A stretch of DNA of 30,608 bases from CAZRGV01 sp964599655 (lineage in GTDB: Bacteria > Planctomycetota > Planctomycetia > Isosphaerales > Isosphaeraceae), in assembly GCA_964599655.1 (NCBI GenBank), contig CAZRGV010000074.1, forward strand, positions 1-30,608, read 5' to 3'. The notes beneath the pieces are model-generated. The model was not told where the DNA came from, made no database searches, and saw only the letters and a list, made by a program, of their open reading frames with translations. A program made the position numbers and the translations under genes. Below, piece by piece: positions 17,842 through 26,598 of this stretch. Position 1 is the stretch's first letter; each line of letters opens with the position of its first letter.

Positions 17842-19136
17842 TTAAGGATGAAAGTATATTCTTCCTTGGAGGCGTTCAGGCAAGCAAGGCATTTCCTCGC
17901 GTGCGGCCGGATCGTCATGGACGTAGCGATACCCCTGTCCGTAGCCTGCCTGTGACATGAGCGGTGTCACGGCGTTGCGAAGGTGGAGCGGGACAGGCTC
18001 CATCGCGGTTTCGGCGGCGTCGGCGGCCGCGGCCTGGTAGGCACGCTTGACGGCGTTCGACTTCGGGGCGTGGGCCAGGTAGATCGTGGCCTGGGTCAGG
18101 GGATAGATCGCCTCCGGCAGACCGATCAGCCGGGCGATCTCGGCCGCGGCCGACGCTTGAACCATGGCGTGTGGGTCGGCGAGTCCGACGTCCTCGGACG
18201 CGAGGATGCAAAGCCTTCGAGCGATGAAGACCGGGTCGGCGCCCCCTTCGATCAGCCTCGCCAGCCAGTAGAGCCCGGCGTTCACATCCGAGTTTCTCAA
18301 GGATTTGATCAGGGCCGAGGCCAGGTTGTAATGGTTCTCGCCGCCCTTGTCGTAGGCGAAGCGCGCTCGGCCGAGGGACTCGGCCAGCGTGGACTCCTCG
18401 ACGTGTCGGACGCCCAGTTCATTCGGCGGCGTGGCCAGCACGGCGGCCTCGAGTGCGGAGAGGGCCACTCGGGCATCCCCGGCCGAGGCTCGAGCGAGCC
18501 GCGCCAGCAAGGGCTCGGACAGTTCGGGACGTTCCGACGCCAAACCGCGTTCCCTGTCCATCAACGCTCTGCGAAGTATGGATTCGATCTCCGATTCGGT
18601 CAGCGGGTTGAGGCTCAGCACCCGGCTGCGAGAGAGCAACGCGGCGTTGACCTCGAACGACGGGTTCTCTGTGGTCGCGCCGATGAGGATGACGGTGCCA
18701 TCCTCGACGGCCGGCAGCAAGGCATCCTGCTGGGCCTTATTGAACCGGTGGATTTCGTCGATGAAGAGGACCGTGCGGACCCCTCGGCGGCGGTCGCGCC
18801 GGGCCTGCTCGATCGCCTCTCGCAGATCCTTGACGCCGGAGAGCACGGCCGAGAGCGGAACGAATCGGGCACCCTCGCGACGTGCGAGTAGGCGGGCCAA
18901 GGTGGTCTTGCCCGTGCCGGGCCCCCCCACAGAATCAGCGAGGGAAGGTGCCCACCTCCTTCGATCAGCCGCCGTAAGACGCGGCCGGCGCCGATCAGAT
19001 GAGACTGGCCCTCGAACTCGTCGAGACTCCTGGGCCGCATTCGCTCCGCGAGCGGCGCGTCGGGCGGCACGCCTTGCGAGGCGGGCGTGTCGTCTTCCGG
19101 TTCGTCGAAGAGACGGCCGGTCGTGTGGCTGGTCAT
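17842..19136 (-). CDS. rarA: Replication-associated recombination protein A, with apparent frameshift
   Basis: An AAA+ ATPase of the RarA/MgsA/WRNIP1 family that acts at stalled replication forks. The reading frame from ATG 19136 (GAGGAAGG eight bases upstream) gives LAERMRPRSLDEFEGQ and runs to SLILWG, then leaves frame. The frame from about 18930 continues with GPGTGKTTLARLLA (Walker A), LFIDEIHRF (Walker B), GATTENPSF (sensor 1), ENHYNLASALIKSLRNSD, ASEDVG, APKSNAV and VPLHLRNA. The break is at a run of seven G (18922-18928, minus strand); one more G restores a protein of about 431 residues. The C-terminus stops after GRIYFHP, about 20 residues earlier than E. coli RarA. Either a sequencing error or a real lesion in the ATP-binding loop. 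Confidence 0.88.
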
Positions 19137-19144
19137 CGTGTGGG

Positions 19145-19152
19145 CCTTCCTC
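19145..19152 (-). promoter_or_regulatory. Ribosome binding site of rarA
   Basis: GAGGAAGG on the minus strand lies eight bases before ATG 19136. It fixes the start of the 5' part of the frameshifted gene. Confidence 0.65.
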
Positions 19153-19308
19153 GTGGTGGTCGGGCCTTGCTTCGGCCGAAGGCTATCATAGGGCAAGCCC
19201 CCCTCGCGTGGCGAGGCGAGCCGGATCTGACATGACTTGTGTCGGAGCGTGTGATCTGGTCTTCTGGTCGTAATGTGGAAGCCCTTCGTCTGGTGTTCGA
19301 GCCCGCCG

Positions 19309-20031
19309 ATGTCGTCGACTGTTCCTGAACTCGCGACCGCCTCGGTTCTGGCGGTGAATGTCCTCAACGCGACCAAGACCTACGACTCGAACGGCGCGCC
19401 GGTGGCGGCCTTGCGAGGCGTGGACCTGGCGATCGGCCGTGGCGAGCGTGTGGCCTTGCTGGGCAAGTCGGGCTCGGGCAAATCCACCCTGTTAAACCTG
19501 CTCGGCGGACTCGACAGGCCGACCTCGGGCACGATCCACGTCGCAGGGTCCGACCTACACACCATGCGCCCGGACGAGCTGGCCCATTACCGGCTCGAGA
19601 CCATTGGCATGATCTTTCAGGCATATAACCTTGTGAACTCGCGCACGGCTCTCGAAAACGTCGAACTGCCGATGGTTTTCGCCGGTCGATCGAGGTCCGA
19701 CCGCCGGGCCTCGGCGACAGACGCCCTCGAGGCGGTCGGCCTGGGGGGGCGGCTCGGTCACCGTCCCAATCAGCTTTCCGGAGGCGAGCGTCAGCGGGTC
19801 GCCATCGCTCGAGCCCTGGTGAACCGCCCGAGCGTCCTGCTCGCGGACGAGCCGACCGGAAACCTCGACTCCGTGACCGCCCGGGAGATTCTCGACCTGC
19901 TGCTCGACCACGTGAGCCGCCATGAGACAACGCTGATCCTGGTCACGCATGACGAGGAGCTGGCCGGGCTCGCCGCGGATCGGATCGTGCGGCTTGCGGA
20001 TGGCCGGATCGTCGGGGAGGAGTCCCCATGA
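19309..20031 (+). CDS. ABC transporter ATP-binding protein (MacB/LolD type)
   Basis: 240 residues from ATG 19309. Walker A GKSGSGKST (52-60), Q-loop FQAYNL (Gln104), signature LSGGERQR (from 156), Walker B VLLADEP with catalytic Glu181 and H-loop VTHD (His214) are all intact. The family fits LolD/MacB/FtsE-type ATPases that energise FtsX-like permeases. An upstream ATG at 19273 would add 12 residues rich in Trp and Cys and is less likely; neither start has a good ribosome site. The stop overlaps the permease start (ATGA), so the two are coupled and form one transporter. It is divergent from rarA. Confidence 0.93.
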   Translation: MSSTVPELATASVLAVNVLNATKTYDSNGAPVAALRGVDLAIGRGERVALLGKSGSGKSTLLNLLGGLDRPTSGTIHVAGSDLHTMRPDELAHYRLETIGMIFQAYNLVNSRTALENVELPMVFAGRSRSDRRASATDALEAVGLGGRLGHRPNQLSGGERQRVAIARALVNRPSVLLADEPTGNLDSVTAREILDLLLDHVSRHETTLILVTHDEELAGLAADRIVRLADGRIVGEESP

Positions 20032-21620
20032 GCTTGGCTCCGCGGCCTCGAATGCGAACCGCCGACCTGTTCGGCCTCGCGCTCTCGGCCCTTGGCCAGC
20101 AGAAGGTCCGCACCGCCTTGACCGTGGTCGGCGTGGCGATCGGCAGCTTTGCCCTGATCGTAAGCCTCTCGATCGGCCGGGGGGTGGATCGCGCGATCCT
20201 CAGCCTCTTCCAGGGCACCGACGCGTTACGACAAGTTGGTGTGTTTGTCAATTACGAGCGATTGCCAATGGATGTTCCCGAGGAAGAGAAGCGGGTCGAG
20301 GGCGACATGAGCGACGCCAAGCGTGCCCGGATTCGATCGGCCCTCATCCGATCGGCGCGCCGAACCATCGTGGACCGGCCGAGGGCCCGGCTCGACGCCG
20401 AGGGGCTGGCCAGGCTGGCCGCGTTGCCGCATGTCGAGCGGGTCATCCCCGAGGTCCAGCTCTCCGTCGACGTCCGGATCGACGAGGCCGGCGTGGCCGA
20501 AGACGTCTGGTTCGCGGCCGCCGATCCTTTGTCGGACTATCGCCATCGGTTGATCGCGGGCCGCGAGCCGGCGACGGATGGCGCCCGAGAGGCCATTGTC
20601 CACGAGTTTCTGCTCTACAAGCTCGGCCTGCGTCACGACGACGAGGTTCGCCGGGTTCTCGGCAAGTCGATCCGGCTCGAGTACCGCATCTCCAGAGGCA
20701 ACGGGTTCAGCCTTGCCAGGCTCCTGACCCTCGGCGAGGACGGCTTCACGCCCGACCAGAGCGAAGCCCTCATCCGGGCCTTGCGGCGGCTCGCCCCACT
20801 GTTGACGCTGCCGCCGTTCCCGGCCAAGGAGCGCGAGGCGTTCCGGAAGCTGCTGGCGAAGACACCGATCGAGTCGCCGAAGATGCGAGAAGAATCTTAT
20901 GCGGAAACATTCACTATCACCGGCGTGGTGCGCGAGTCTCTGGCGGAGGACGAGACGCGAACCAACATGTTCGGCGGCTGGGTGGCTCGAACGGCCGACG
21001 TGATGCTGCCGCCAAAAACCGCGGCGGCCTTCTATCTGCGGGCCCCCACGTTCGCCCGAAGCGGCCTCAGTCGAGTGGTCCTGACCGCCGACCGCGACGA
21101 GAACGTCAAGGAGGTGGCCAGGACCGTCGAGGCCCTGGGCTACACGCAGAACTCGTTGATTCAGGTTCTTGAAACCATCCGTTTGAATGTCGTCCTCATC
21201 AGCTTCGCCACGGCGTTCATCGCCCTGGTGGCGCTGGCGGTCGCCGCGATCGGCATCACGAACACGATGTTCATGAGCGTGCTAGAGCGAACTCATGAAA
21301 TAGGGATCATGAAAGCGCTCGGTGCCAAAACCGGTCAGGTGCGGGCGATCTTCCTGGTGGAGGGGGCGCTCATCGGTTCTCTCGGAGGGGCGATCGGTCT
21401 GCTGCTGGCCTACCTGGCGTCCTTCCCCGGCGACTCGGTGGCGAAGTCGATCATGGAGCGACAAACCCCTCGACCCGTCGAGGGTTCCGTATTCGCCTTC
21501 CCGCTCTGGCTGGTGATCGGAGCCCCGGTTCTGGCAGTACTTATCAGCACGTTGGCGGCCGTTTATCCAGCCCACCGCGCGGCCCGGGTCGATCCGATCA
21601 CCTCGCTCCGCCACGAGTAA
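20028..21620 (+). CDS. ABC transporter permease (MacB/FtsX type)
   Basis: 530 residues. One membrane helix lies near the N-terminus (residues ~29-50, TALTVVGVAIGSFALIV). A large extracytoplasmic region of about 330 residues follows. Three membrane helices close the protein (about 388-412, 441-465 and 493-517). The loop ERTHEIGIMKALGA after the second helix and the ending YPAHRAARVDPITSLRHE are hallmarks of the FtsX domain, and the middle region is the MacB periplasmic core type. It works with the preceding ATPase, with which it overlaps by four bases. MacB-type systems move lipoproteins, peptides or signals by mechanotransmission rather than through a channel; no substrate is indicated. There is no adjacent membrane-fusion protein gene. 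Confidence 0.93.
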   Translation: MSLAPRPRMRTADLFGLALSALGQQKVRTALTVVGVAIGSFALIVSLSIGRGVDRAILSLFQGTDALRQVGVFVNYERLPMDVPEEEKRVEGDMSDAKRARIRSALIRSARRTIVDRPRARLDAEGLARLAALPHVERVIPEVQLSVDVRIDEAGVAEDVWFAAADPLSDYRHRLIAGREPATDGAREAIVHEFLLYKLGLRHDDEVRRVLGKSIRLEYRISRGNGFSLARLLTLGEDGFTPDQSEALIRALRRLAPLLTLPPFPAKEREAFRKLLAKTPIESPKMREESYAETFTITGVVRESLAEDETRTNMFGGWVARTADVMLPPKTAAAFYLRAPTFARSGLSRVVLTADRDENVKEVARTVEALGYTQNSLIQVLETIRLNVVLISFATAFIALVALAVAAIGITNTMFMSVLERTHEIGIMKALGAKTGQVRAIFLVEGALIGSLGGAIGLLLAYLASFPGDSVAKSIMERQTPRPVEGSVFAFPLWLVIGAPVLAVLISTLAAVYPAHRAARVDPITSLRHE

Positions 21621-21641
21621 GGGCGCCGTCCGGGTCCATCG

Positions 21642-23447
21642 TCAACGGCCCTCGAGCCGCTCCAGGGTGACATATTGGACACCCACGGTTCGCTCCCCCT
21701 GGCCCTCGCCAAGGTCGAGCCAGGCTTCCAGCGTGCTCGGCCCGGATTTCAACGGCACGGCGTCAAATGTAAACCGGCCCTCCTTCGCACCGATGCGAGC
21801 CTGGCGAGATGATCCACCAACTTTCACGTGTACAATACTTTCGTGCTCTGGCGGGTTGAAATCCAGCGTGATCCGGTAGGTTCCCGGCGCGGCGGCCTCG
21901 ACGGCCCAGTGCCCCAGGCTCTTCGGTCCCCAGCCGGCTCGAGGCCCGCGCCAGTCCTGCCGCGTGAAAACCGTCGGATTCTCGCGCGGCGTGCCGAGAA
22001 TGACTCGAGGCGCGTCGAATCCTCTCGTCGAACACACATCCTTGAACCAGTTGTCATACGCTTGCTTGAGATTTTCCACGATCTCGGGATGCGTCTCGGC
22101 CTGGTCGTGTTCCTCGTAGGGGTCGGCGACGAGATCGTAGAGCTGGAACCGGGGGTTCTTCGGGCTCGGGCCTTCGGACGTCCCCTCGGGCTGCACGAGC
22201 TTCCAGCGCGGCCCTCGAGCGGCGAAGGCCCTGTACGGCTCGGGCGCATCTCCCCGATGCCACTGGAAGAACAGGACGCGCTCCGTCGAGTCGTTCGCCT
22301 TGCCGATGAGCCTCGGGAGGAGGCTCCGGCCGTCGAACGCGACGCGTTCGGGCTTGGGCACGCCGCACGCGTCGAGGATGGTCGGGACCAGATCAATGTG
22401 CGCTGTGGGGTCGTCGATGGTTTTGCCCGCGGCGATCCGGCCGGGCCAGCGGATGAGGCAAGGGACGCGGATGCCGCCTTCGTAGACGCTTCCCTTTTGG
22501 CCACGAAGCCCCGCGTTGTATCGCGGTTGTTGCGGGCCGTTGTCCGTCAGGAAGATGACGATGGTTTCCTCGGCGAGCTTCCAGTCGTCGAGCTTCTTCA
22601 GGAGCCGGCCCACGTTGTCGTCGATGTTGGTTTCCATGCCATAAACGCGAGCCGTGGTCTCCGGATCGACCTTCCCCGGAATCGGACGGCCAACCTTCGG
22701 AAACGCGCTGGGTGATAGATCCTTGTCTTTGTACAGATCGCGATAGGCATCGGGCACCTGAAGCGGCGTATGTGGCGCGTTGAAGGGCAAATACACGAAG
22801 AACGGCCGGTCGCGATTCGACTCGATGAACGCCAGCGCGGCGTCGGTGAAGACATCCGAGCAGTAGCCCTTGGTCTTTACCTGTAAGCCGTTGTGCTGGA
22901 GGATCGGGTCGGTGTAGCTGGAGCCGCCTGGCTCGTTCGGGTCGGACGGCTGGCCGATGCCGCCTCCTCGCAGCACGAGCGACTCGTCGAACCCCTGGTC
23001 GATGGGCCGCATCGGGTAGTTGTCGCCCAGGTGCCACTTGCCGAAGATGCCAGTCTTGTAGCCAGCGCTGCCGAGCAACTCGGCGAGCGTGACCTCGTCC
23101 GGGTCCATCAGGGCCCGCCCGAGATACGTGTCGGTCACTCGGGTCCGGTAGTTGTAGCGCCCGGTCAACAGGCTCGATCGGGTCGGAGCGCAGACCGGAC
23201 ACACATAAAAGTGGGTCAACTCGACACCTTGCTTCGCGAACTGGTCAATGTTTGGCGTGCGAATCACGGGGTTGCCATGCATTCCAAAGTCGCCAAAGCC
23301 CTGGTCGTCGGACATGATCAGGACGATGTTGGGCTTTCGAGCCGATTGCTCGGCCGTGCTGACCGCGGTCGTGGCGGAGGCCAGCCATCCCAGGAGCAGA
23401 ACCGGCATGCCGAAGGTCCATCGTCGCCGAGTGTCTCGCGTGTTCAT
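21642..23447 (-). CDS. Secreted arylsulfatase (formylglycine sulfatase)
   Basis: 601 residues from ATG 23447. A signal peptide (cut near VSTA, residue 32) is followed by PNIVLIMSDDQGFGD with metal ligands Asp47 and Asp48. The sulfatase signature C86-A-P-T-R-S-S-L-L-T-G-R has Cys86 as the residue converted to formylglycine. GKWHLGD and FLTDNGP are further active-site blocks. Residues ~480-601 form an additional beta-sandwich-like region (GTYRITLDFNPPEHE...). The upstream start at 23537 is rejected: it overlaps the preceding gene and adds an Arg-rich stretch. Only 14 bases separate it from the FAD oxidoreductase gene, so the two form an operon. It probably removes sulfate from polysaccharides in the periplasm; the exact sulfated substrate is unknown. 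Confidence 0.94.
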   Translation of the reverse strand: MNTRDTRRRWTFGMPVLLLGWLASATTAVSTAEQSARKPNIVLIMSDDQGFGDFGMHGNPVIRTPNIDQFAKQGVELTHFYVCPVCAPTRSSLLTGRYNYRTRVTDTYLGRALMDPDEVTLAELLGSAGYKTGIFGKWHLGDNYPMRPIDQGFDESLVLRGGGIGQPSDPNEPGGSSYTDPILQHNGLQVKTKGYCSDVFTDAALAFIESNRDRPFFVYLPFNAPHTPLQVPDAYRDLYKDKDLSPSAFPKVGRPIPGKVDPETTARVYGMETNIDDNVGRLLKKLDDWKLAEETIVIFLTDNGPQQPRYNAGLRGQKGSVYEGGIRVPCLIRWPGRIAAGKTIDDPTAHIDLVPTILDACGVPKPERVAFDGRSLLPRLIGKANDSTERVLFFQWHRGDAPEPYRAFAARGPRWKLVQPEGTSEGPSPKNPRFQLYDLVADPYEEHDQAETHPEIVENLKQAYDNWFKDVCSTRGFDAPRVILGTPRENPTVFTRQDWRGPRAGWGPKSLGHWAVEAAAPGTYRITLDFNPPEHESIVHVKVGGSSRQARIGAKEGRFTFDAVPLKSGPSTLEAWLDLGEGQGERTVGVQYVTLERLEGR

Positions 23448-23461
23448 GACAGGATTCCCGA

Positions 23462-25546
23462 TCAAGGTTGTGGCAAGAACTGAACCGCGTCGGCGATGAC
23501 GTGGCCATCGGTGTCGTCGTTGCGGATTTCGACCCAACCGGCATCACCGGCTTCGAAGCGGAAGACGCCGATAGGTAACGCGCCGTCGCGGAGCGTGGGC
23601 GTTCGCTGATTGACGAGGATGGTCGCGTCCGTCTCGGCGTTGTGGATGTGGACCGGCGTGTTGGTCGCTCGGTTGGGATTGGCCGTGGAGAACAGGCGAA
23701 CCTCGTAGCGACCGGCCTTGGGAAGCCTCGGCGTGAATCGGATGCGCGATTGGCCTTTCGAGGTGTTGCCGTCGTGCAAGTAGCCGTTCCCGACGAACGG
23801 GCCGATCGAGGTCGAGTGCCGCCAGTCGCCTTCCAGCTTCGCGTCGGCATCGTCCACGACGATTCCCTGGAGCGACGACGGGTCGAGGCGCCTCGCGGCG
23901 GGCAGACCGCCGAGCCCTTCGGGCGAGAGAACGGCCCCCTGCTCTTTCAGGCGCGTTTGAAGCCGAGAGACGGGCACGTTCGCGACGGTCGACTTGGTTT
24001 CGAGGGCGATCGACGCGGCCACGCCGCACGCCTGGCCGAGAATCATGTATACCGGCTCCATGCGGATGGTTCCGTAGGCGACGTGCGAGGCGGACACGCA
24101 GACCGGAACGAGCAGGTTTTCACACTGCCAGGCTTTCGGCAAGAGGCTGCGATAGGCGATGGCGTAGGGCTGCACTCGGACCTGAAAATCCCCCTCGTTG
24201 ATCACCGTGCCGTCGGGTTGCGCGAGGCGCTGGACGTGGTGCGAGTCGGTGTTGTACGAACCGAGGCCGACCGAGTCGGGCTTGGACCGCTCGTCCATGA
24301 TGTCCCGCTCGGTCATGACGTACTCGCCGATCATTCGGCGCGCCTCTCGAACGTAAAGCTGATGCGGCCAATGGCCGGTGTCAACGAACTCGTCTTTGGC
24401 GAGGCCCCAGCGGTTGATCTCGTCGTGCAAGGCGCGAGGAACTCGAGGGTCATTGGCGAGGAAGAAGAGAAAGCCCTGCGTGTAGGCGGTGTGGTCGTTC
24501 CAGATTCGCTGACGGGTGGCGGCGTCGGCCTCGGGGTAGTCCCAGCTTGCACCCAGGTGATCGGTGGAAAAGGGGCCGTTGTTGTTCGTGTCGGTCTTTC
24601 CGTTCGGCATGCGAACGGGGTTCATCAGTTGCCGCATGGTTAGGTCGGGACGTTTGGCGAGCAGTCGGGCGAGAAGCTCGTAACGCGCGGGGTCGTAGCC
24701 TTCGGGCTTTGGGAAGGGAATTTGGTTTTCCTTCACGTCGGTCAAGCAGAGGCGGAAGTTGTAGGCCTGAACTTTTCGGTCGCCGGTACCGGGGGGCTCG
24801 ATGCGCTCGTCCTGGACGGTCGGGAGCAGCCGGCCCTGGTCGTCGAAGGCTGAGACGGGAACCGGCCACTGGTGCGCGGGGCTTCGTTGCTGGAAGCCGG
24901 CGAGGGATTCGCCGTAGACGTCGCGCCCCTCGCGGCCGACCGTGTAGTCGACGCCCGAGGCGGCCAACAGGTCCCCTTCGTAGCTCGCGTCAATGAAGAC
25001 AAGGGCCTCGACGCGACGATCCTTCGCGGCCTCGAGGGCGACGATTCGACGGCCTTCCTTGACGACCTTCGAGAGCGGGGCCTCGCGGACGACCGACACC
25101 TTCGCCTCATCGAGCATCTGATGGAAGAGGGCCTCGGCGACGTGAGGCTCGAAGTGGAAGCCGTCGGAAGCGTCGCGGACCTGCGTCGAATTTTCGCCGT
25201 ATTTCTCCACGTAGTGTGCGCGGACGCGACGGAAGAATTCGAGCGCGTAACCACCGATCGCCTTGCGGTTGCCGGTGTCGGTGGCTCCGAGGCCGCCCGA
25301 GACCATGCCGCCGACGTGACGGCCCGGCACGACGAGGACCACCGACCGCCCGTCCCGGCCGGCCGCGACCGCCGCGATCACGCCGCTGGCCGTGCCTCCA
25401 TAGACGGCCACCTCGACGCGCTGGACCGTCTCCGCGTTGAGATTCAACGCGGTCGAGAGCATGAGCACCAGCGCTAGCGTCCTGACGCAGGCGCGTTGGA
25501 GACCCAGGCGGTTCCCAGTCCGAGAACGAGGCGGCACTTGCTGCAT
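23462..25546 (-). CDS. Secreted FAD-dependent oxidoreductase with C-terminal sandwich domain
   Basis: 694 residues from ATG 25546. An N-terminal signal (hydrophobic core TLALVLMLSTALNL, cut near LNAE) precedes VEVAVYGGTASGVIAAVAA, the dinucleotide-binding turn (residues 50-55, G-G-T-A-S-G). GRHVGGMVSGGLGATDTG and FIDASYEGDLLAASGVDYTVGRE match the planctomycete and Bacteroidetes FAD-dependent oxidoreductase family. A late block ENLLVPVCVSASHVAYGTIRMEP closes the flavin domain. Residues ~575-694 form a beta-rich domain ending DGHVIADAVQF, resembling the golvesin/xanthan-lyase C-terminal domain. Substrate unknown. The longer reading from 25621 is rejected because the signal peptide then lies internally. 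It is first in an operon with the sulfatase, suggesting a shared polysaccharide target. Confidence 0.88.
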   Translation of the reverse strand: MQQVPPRSRTGNRLGLQRACVRTLALVLMLSTALNLNAETVQRVEVAVYGGTASGVIAAVAAGRDGRSVVLVVPGRHVGGMVSGGLGATDTGNRKAIGGYALEFFRRVRAHYVEKYGENSTQVRDASDGFHFEPHVAEALFHQMLDEAKVSVVREAPLSKVVKEGRRIVALEAAKDRRVEALVFIDASYEGDLLAASGVDYTVGREGRDVYGESLAGFQQRSPAHQWPVPVSAFDDQGRLLPTVQDERIEPPGTGDRKVQAYNFRLCLTDVKENQIPFPKPEGYDPARYELLARLLAKRPDLTMRQLMNPVRMPNGKTDTNNNGPFSTDHLGASWDYPEADAATRQRIWNDHTAYTQGFLFFLANDPRVPRALHDEINRWGLAKDEFVDTGHWPHQLYVREARRMIGEYVMTERDIMDERSKPDSVGLGSYNTDSHHVQRLAQPDGTVINEGDFQVRVQPYAIAYRSLLPKAWQCENLLVPVCVSASHVAYGTIRMEPVYMILGQACGVAASIALETKSTVANVPVSRLQTRLKEQGAVLSPEGLGGLPAARRLDPSSLQGIVVDDADAKLEGDWRHSTSIGPFVGNGYLHDGNTSKGQSRIRFTPRLPKAGRYEVRLFSTANPNRATNTPVHIHNAETDATILVNQRTPTLRDGALPIGVFRFEAGDAGWVEIRNDDTDGHVIADAVQFLPQP

Positions 25547-25578
25547 CACAAATCTCACGGAAAGGCCCGACGGCAACG

Positions 25579-25604
25579 CGTCGGCCGGGAAGCAACGGCC
25601 GACG
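25579..25604 (-). promoter_or_regulatory. Leader hairpin upstream of the FAD oxidoreductase
   Basis: CGTCGGCCG and CGGCCGACG form a perfect 9-bp stem with an 8-base loop, 33 bases before the ATG at 25546. An adjoining GGCC..GACG segment (25564-25571) could pair with the same left arm, giving an alternative structure. Regulation by this leader is conjecture. Confidence 0.35.
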
Positions 25605-25718
25605 ACGGTCAATTCTTGCACGGGGGTTGCCGGGTTGCAAACGGATCGTCCCCGGTGGGTGAAGGCGAGGGCTCCGCCGATCTCTTGCCGTTGGTATGGG
25701 TTGCGGCGCGGAATTCGT

Positions 25719-25724
25719 TACAAT
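25719..25724 (+). promoter_or_regulatory. Possible -10 element for the FKBP gene
   Basis: TACAAT matches the -10 consensus at five of six positions and lies 66 bases before the ATG. No convincing -35 is found at the usual distance. Confidence 0.25.
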
Positions 25725-25779
25725 AATGGGTACGAAGCAGGCGCCGGGTTCGGCAGCCCTCGGATTGAACCCCCTCTAC

Positions 25780-25785
25780 AAGGAG
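25780..25785 (+). promoter_or_regulatory. Ribosome binding site deciding the FKBP start
   Basis: AAGGAG is five bases before ATG 25791. It excludes the much longer open frame beginning near 25437. Confidence 0.8.
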
Positions 25786-25790
25786 ATCGG

Positions 25791-26501
25791 ATGAAGTTTT
25801 CGACCTTGGCCGCGACGGCCCTGATGCTGGTCGCGGGCCTGGCTCTCGCCGACGACAAGGGCGCTCCCCAGACGGCGGCCGACTTGAAGGACGTCAAGCA
25901 ACAGGCCAGCTACGGCATTGGTCTTGGATTTGGCCGGAATGTGAAGGCGCAGTCGCTTGACCTGGACGTCGAGGCGCTTTTGAAAGGCATTCGCGACGGA
26001 CTCTCGGACGCCAAGCCCCTCCTGAGCGACGAGGAAATCGAGAAGGTCATGGCGACCTTCCGCGACGAGCTGATCGCCCAGCGCACGGTGAAGCTGAAGG
26101 CCGATGCCGAGAAGAACAAGGCCGAGGGCGCCGCCTTCCTGGCCGAGAACAAGAAGAAGCCCGGGGTGAAGACGACCGCGAGCGGCTTGCAGTATCAGAT
26201 TGTGGCGGAAGGCACCGGCGCCTCGCCGAAGCCGACCGACATCGTCAAGGTTCACTACCGAGGCACGCTGCTCAACGGCACCGAGTTCGACAGCTCGTAC
26301 AAGCGGAACGAGCCGGCGTCCTTCCCGCTGAATCAGGTTATCAAGGGTTGGACCGAAGGGCTTCAGCTCTTGAAGGTGGGTGGCAAGGCGAAGCTGTTCA
26401 TCCCCTCGGAACTGGCCTACGGCGAGAATCCCAGGCCGGGCGGACCGATTCCGCCGAACGCGGTCCTCATCTTCGACGTTGAGCTGCTCGGGATCGAGTA
26501 A
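25791..26501 (+). CDS. FKBP-type peptidyl-prolyl isomerase (FkpA/Mip-like)
   Basis: 236 residues with a signal peptide (MKFSTLAATALMLVAGLALA, cut before DDKG). Residues ~30-115 are helical and charged and match the Mip/FkpA dimerisation domain (QASYGIGLGFGRNVK, LLSDEEIEKVMATF). The FKBP domain follows from about 130 (TTASGLQYQIV) and includes VKVHYRGTLLNGTEFDSS, the VIKGWTEGLQLL core and IPSELAYGE, with the Tyr, Phe, Asp, Trp and Tyr positions that line the FKBP pocket. It catalyses proline isomerisation in exported proteins. The start is fixed by AAGGAG five bases upstream. A strong hairpin lies just after the stop. It is the second proline isomerase in the window. Confidence 0.95.
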   Translation: MKFSTLAATALMLVAGLALADDKGAPQTAADLKDVKQQASYGIGLGFGRNVKAQSLDLDVEALLKGIRDGLSDAKPLLSDEEIEKVMATFRDELIAQRTVKLKADAEKNKAEGAAFLAENKKKPGVKTTASGLQYQIVAEGTGASPKPTDIVKVHYRGTLLNGTEFDSSYKRNEPASFPLNQVIKGWTEGLQLLKVGGKAKLFIPSELAYGENPRPGGPIPPNAVLIFDVELLGIE

Positions 26502-26519
26502 GCCGGCGCATTCGCCTCG

Positions 26520-26560
26520 CGTGATCCTCTCTGGGCTCTGCGGGCCGTGGGAGGATCACG
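26520..26560 (+). terminator. Hairpin after the FKBP gene
   Basis: CGTGATCCTC (26520-26529) pairs perfectly with GAGGATCACG (26551-26560) over 10 bp, with a 21-base loop. It begins 19 bases after the FKBP stop and lies 38 bases before the epimerase start. The following bases GCGTTTGG are only weakly T-rich, so it may terminate or partially attenuate transcription into the next genes. Confidence 0.55.
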
Positions 26561-26585
26561 GCGTTTGGCGCCAGGCGGATTCGAC

Positions 26586-26591
26586 AAGGAG
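26586..26591 (+). promoter_or_regulatory. Ribosome binding site for the TTG start of the epimerase
   Basis: AAGGAG lies seven bases before TTG 26599. It is the main reason for choosing this non-ATG start. Confidence 0.7.
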
Positions 26592-26598
26592 ACCTGCC

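Noticed and set aside
16185..17918. 577-codon minus-strand open frame opposite DUF1501
   Set aside because: Overlaps the rarA end and the whole DUF1501 gene and shows no family features.
21621..21660. Imperfect inverted repeat between the convergent permease and sulfatase genes as a terminator
   Set aside because: Stem of about 5-8 pairs with a bulge, partly inside coding sequence and without a T tract.
25437..25790. N-terminal extension of the FKBP protein by about 118 residues
   Set aside because: The added part is Arg-rich and overlaps the oxidoreductase start; AAGGAG and a signal peptide fix the start at 25791.
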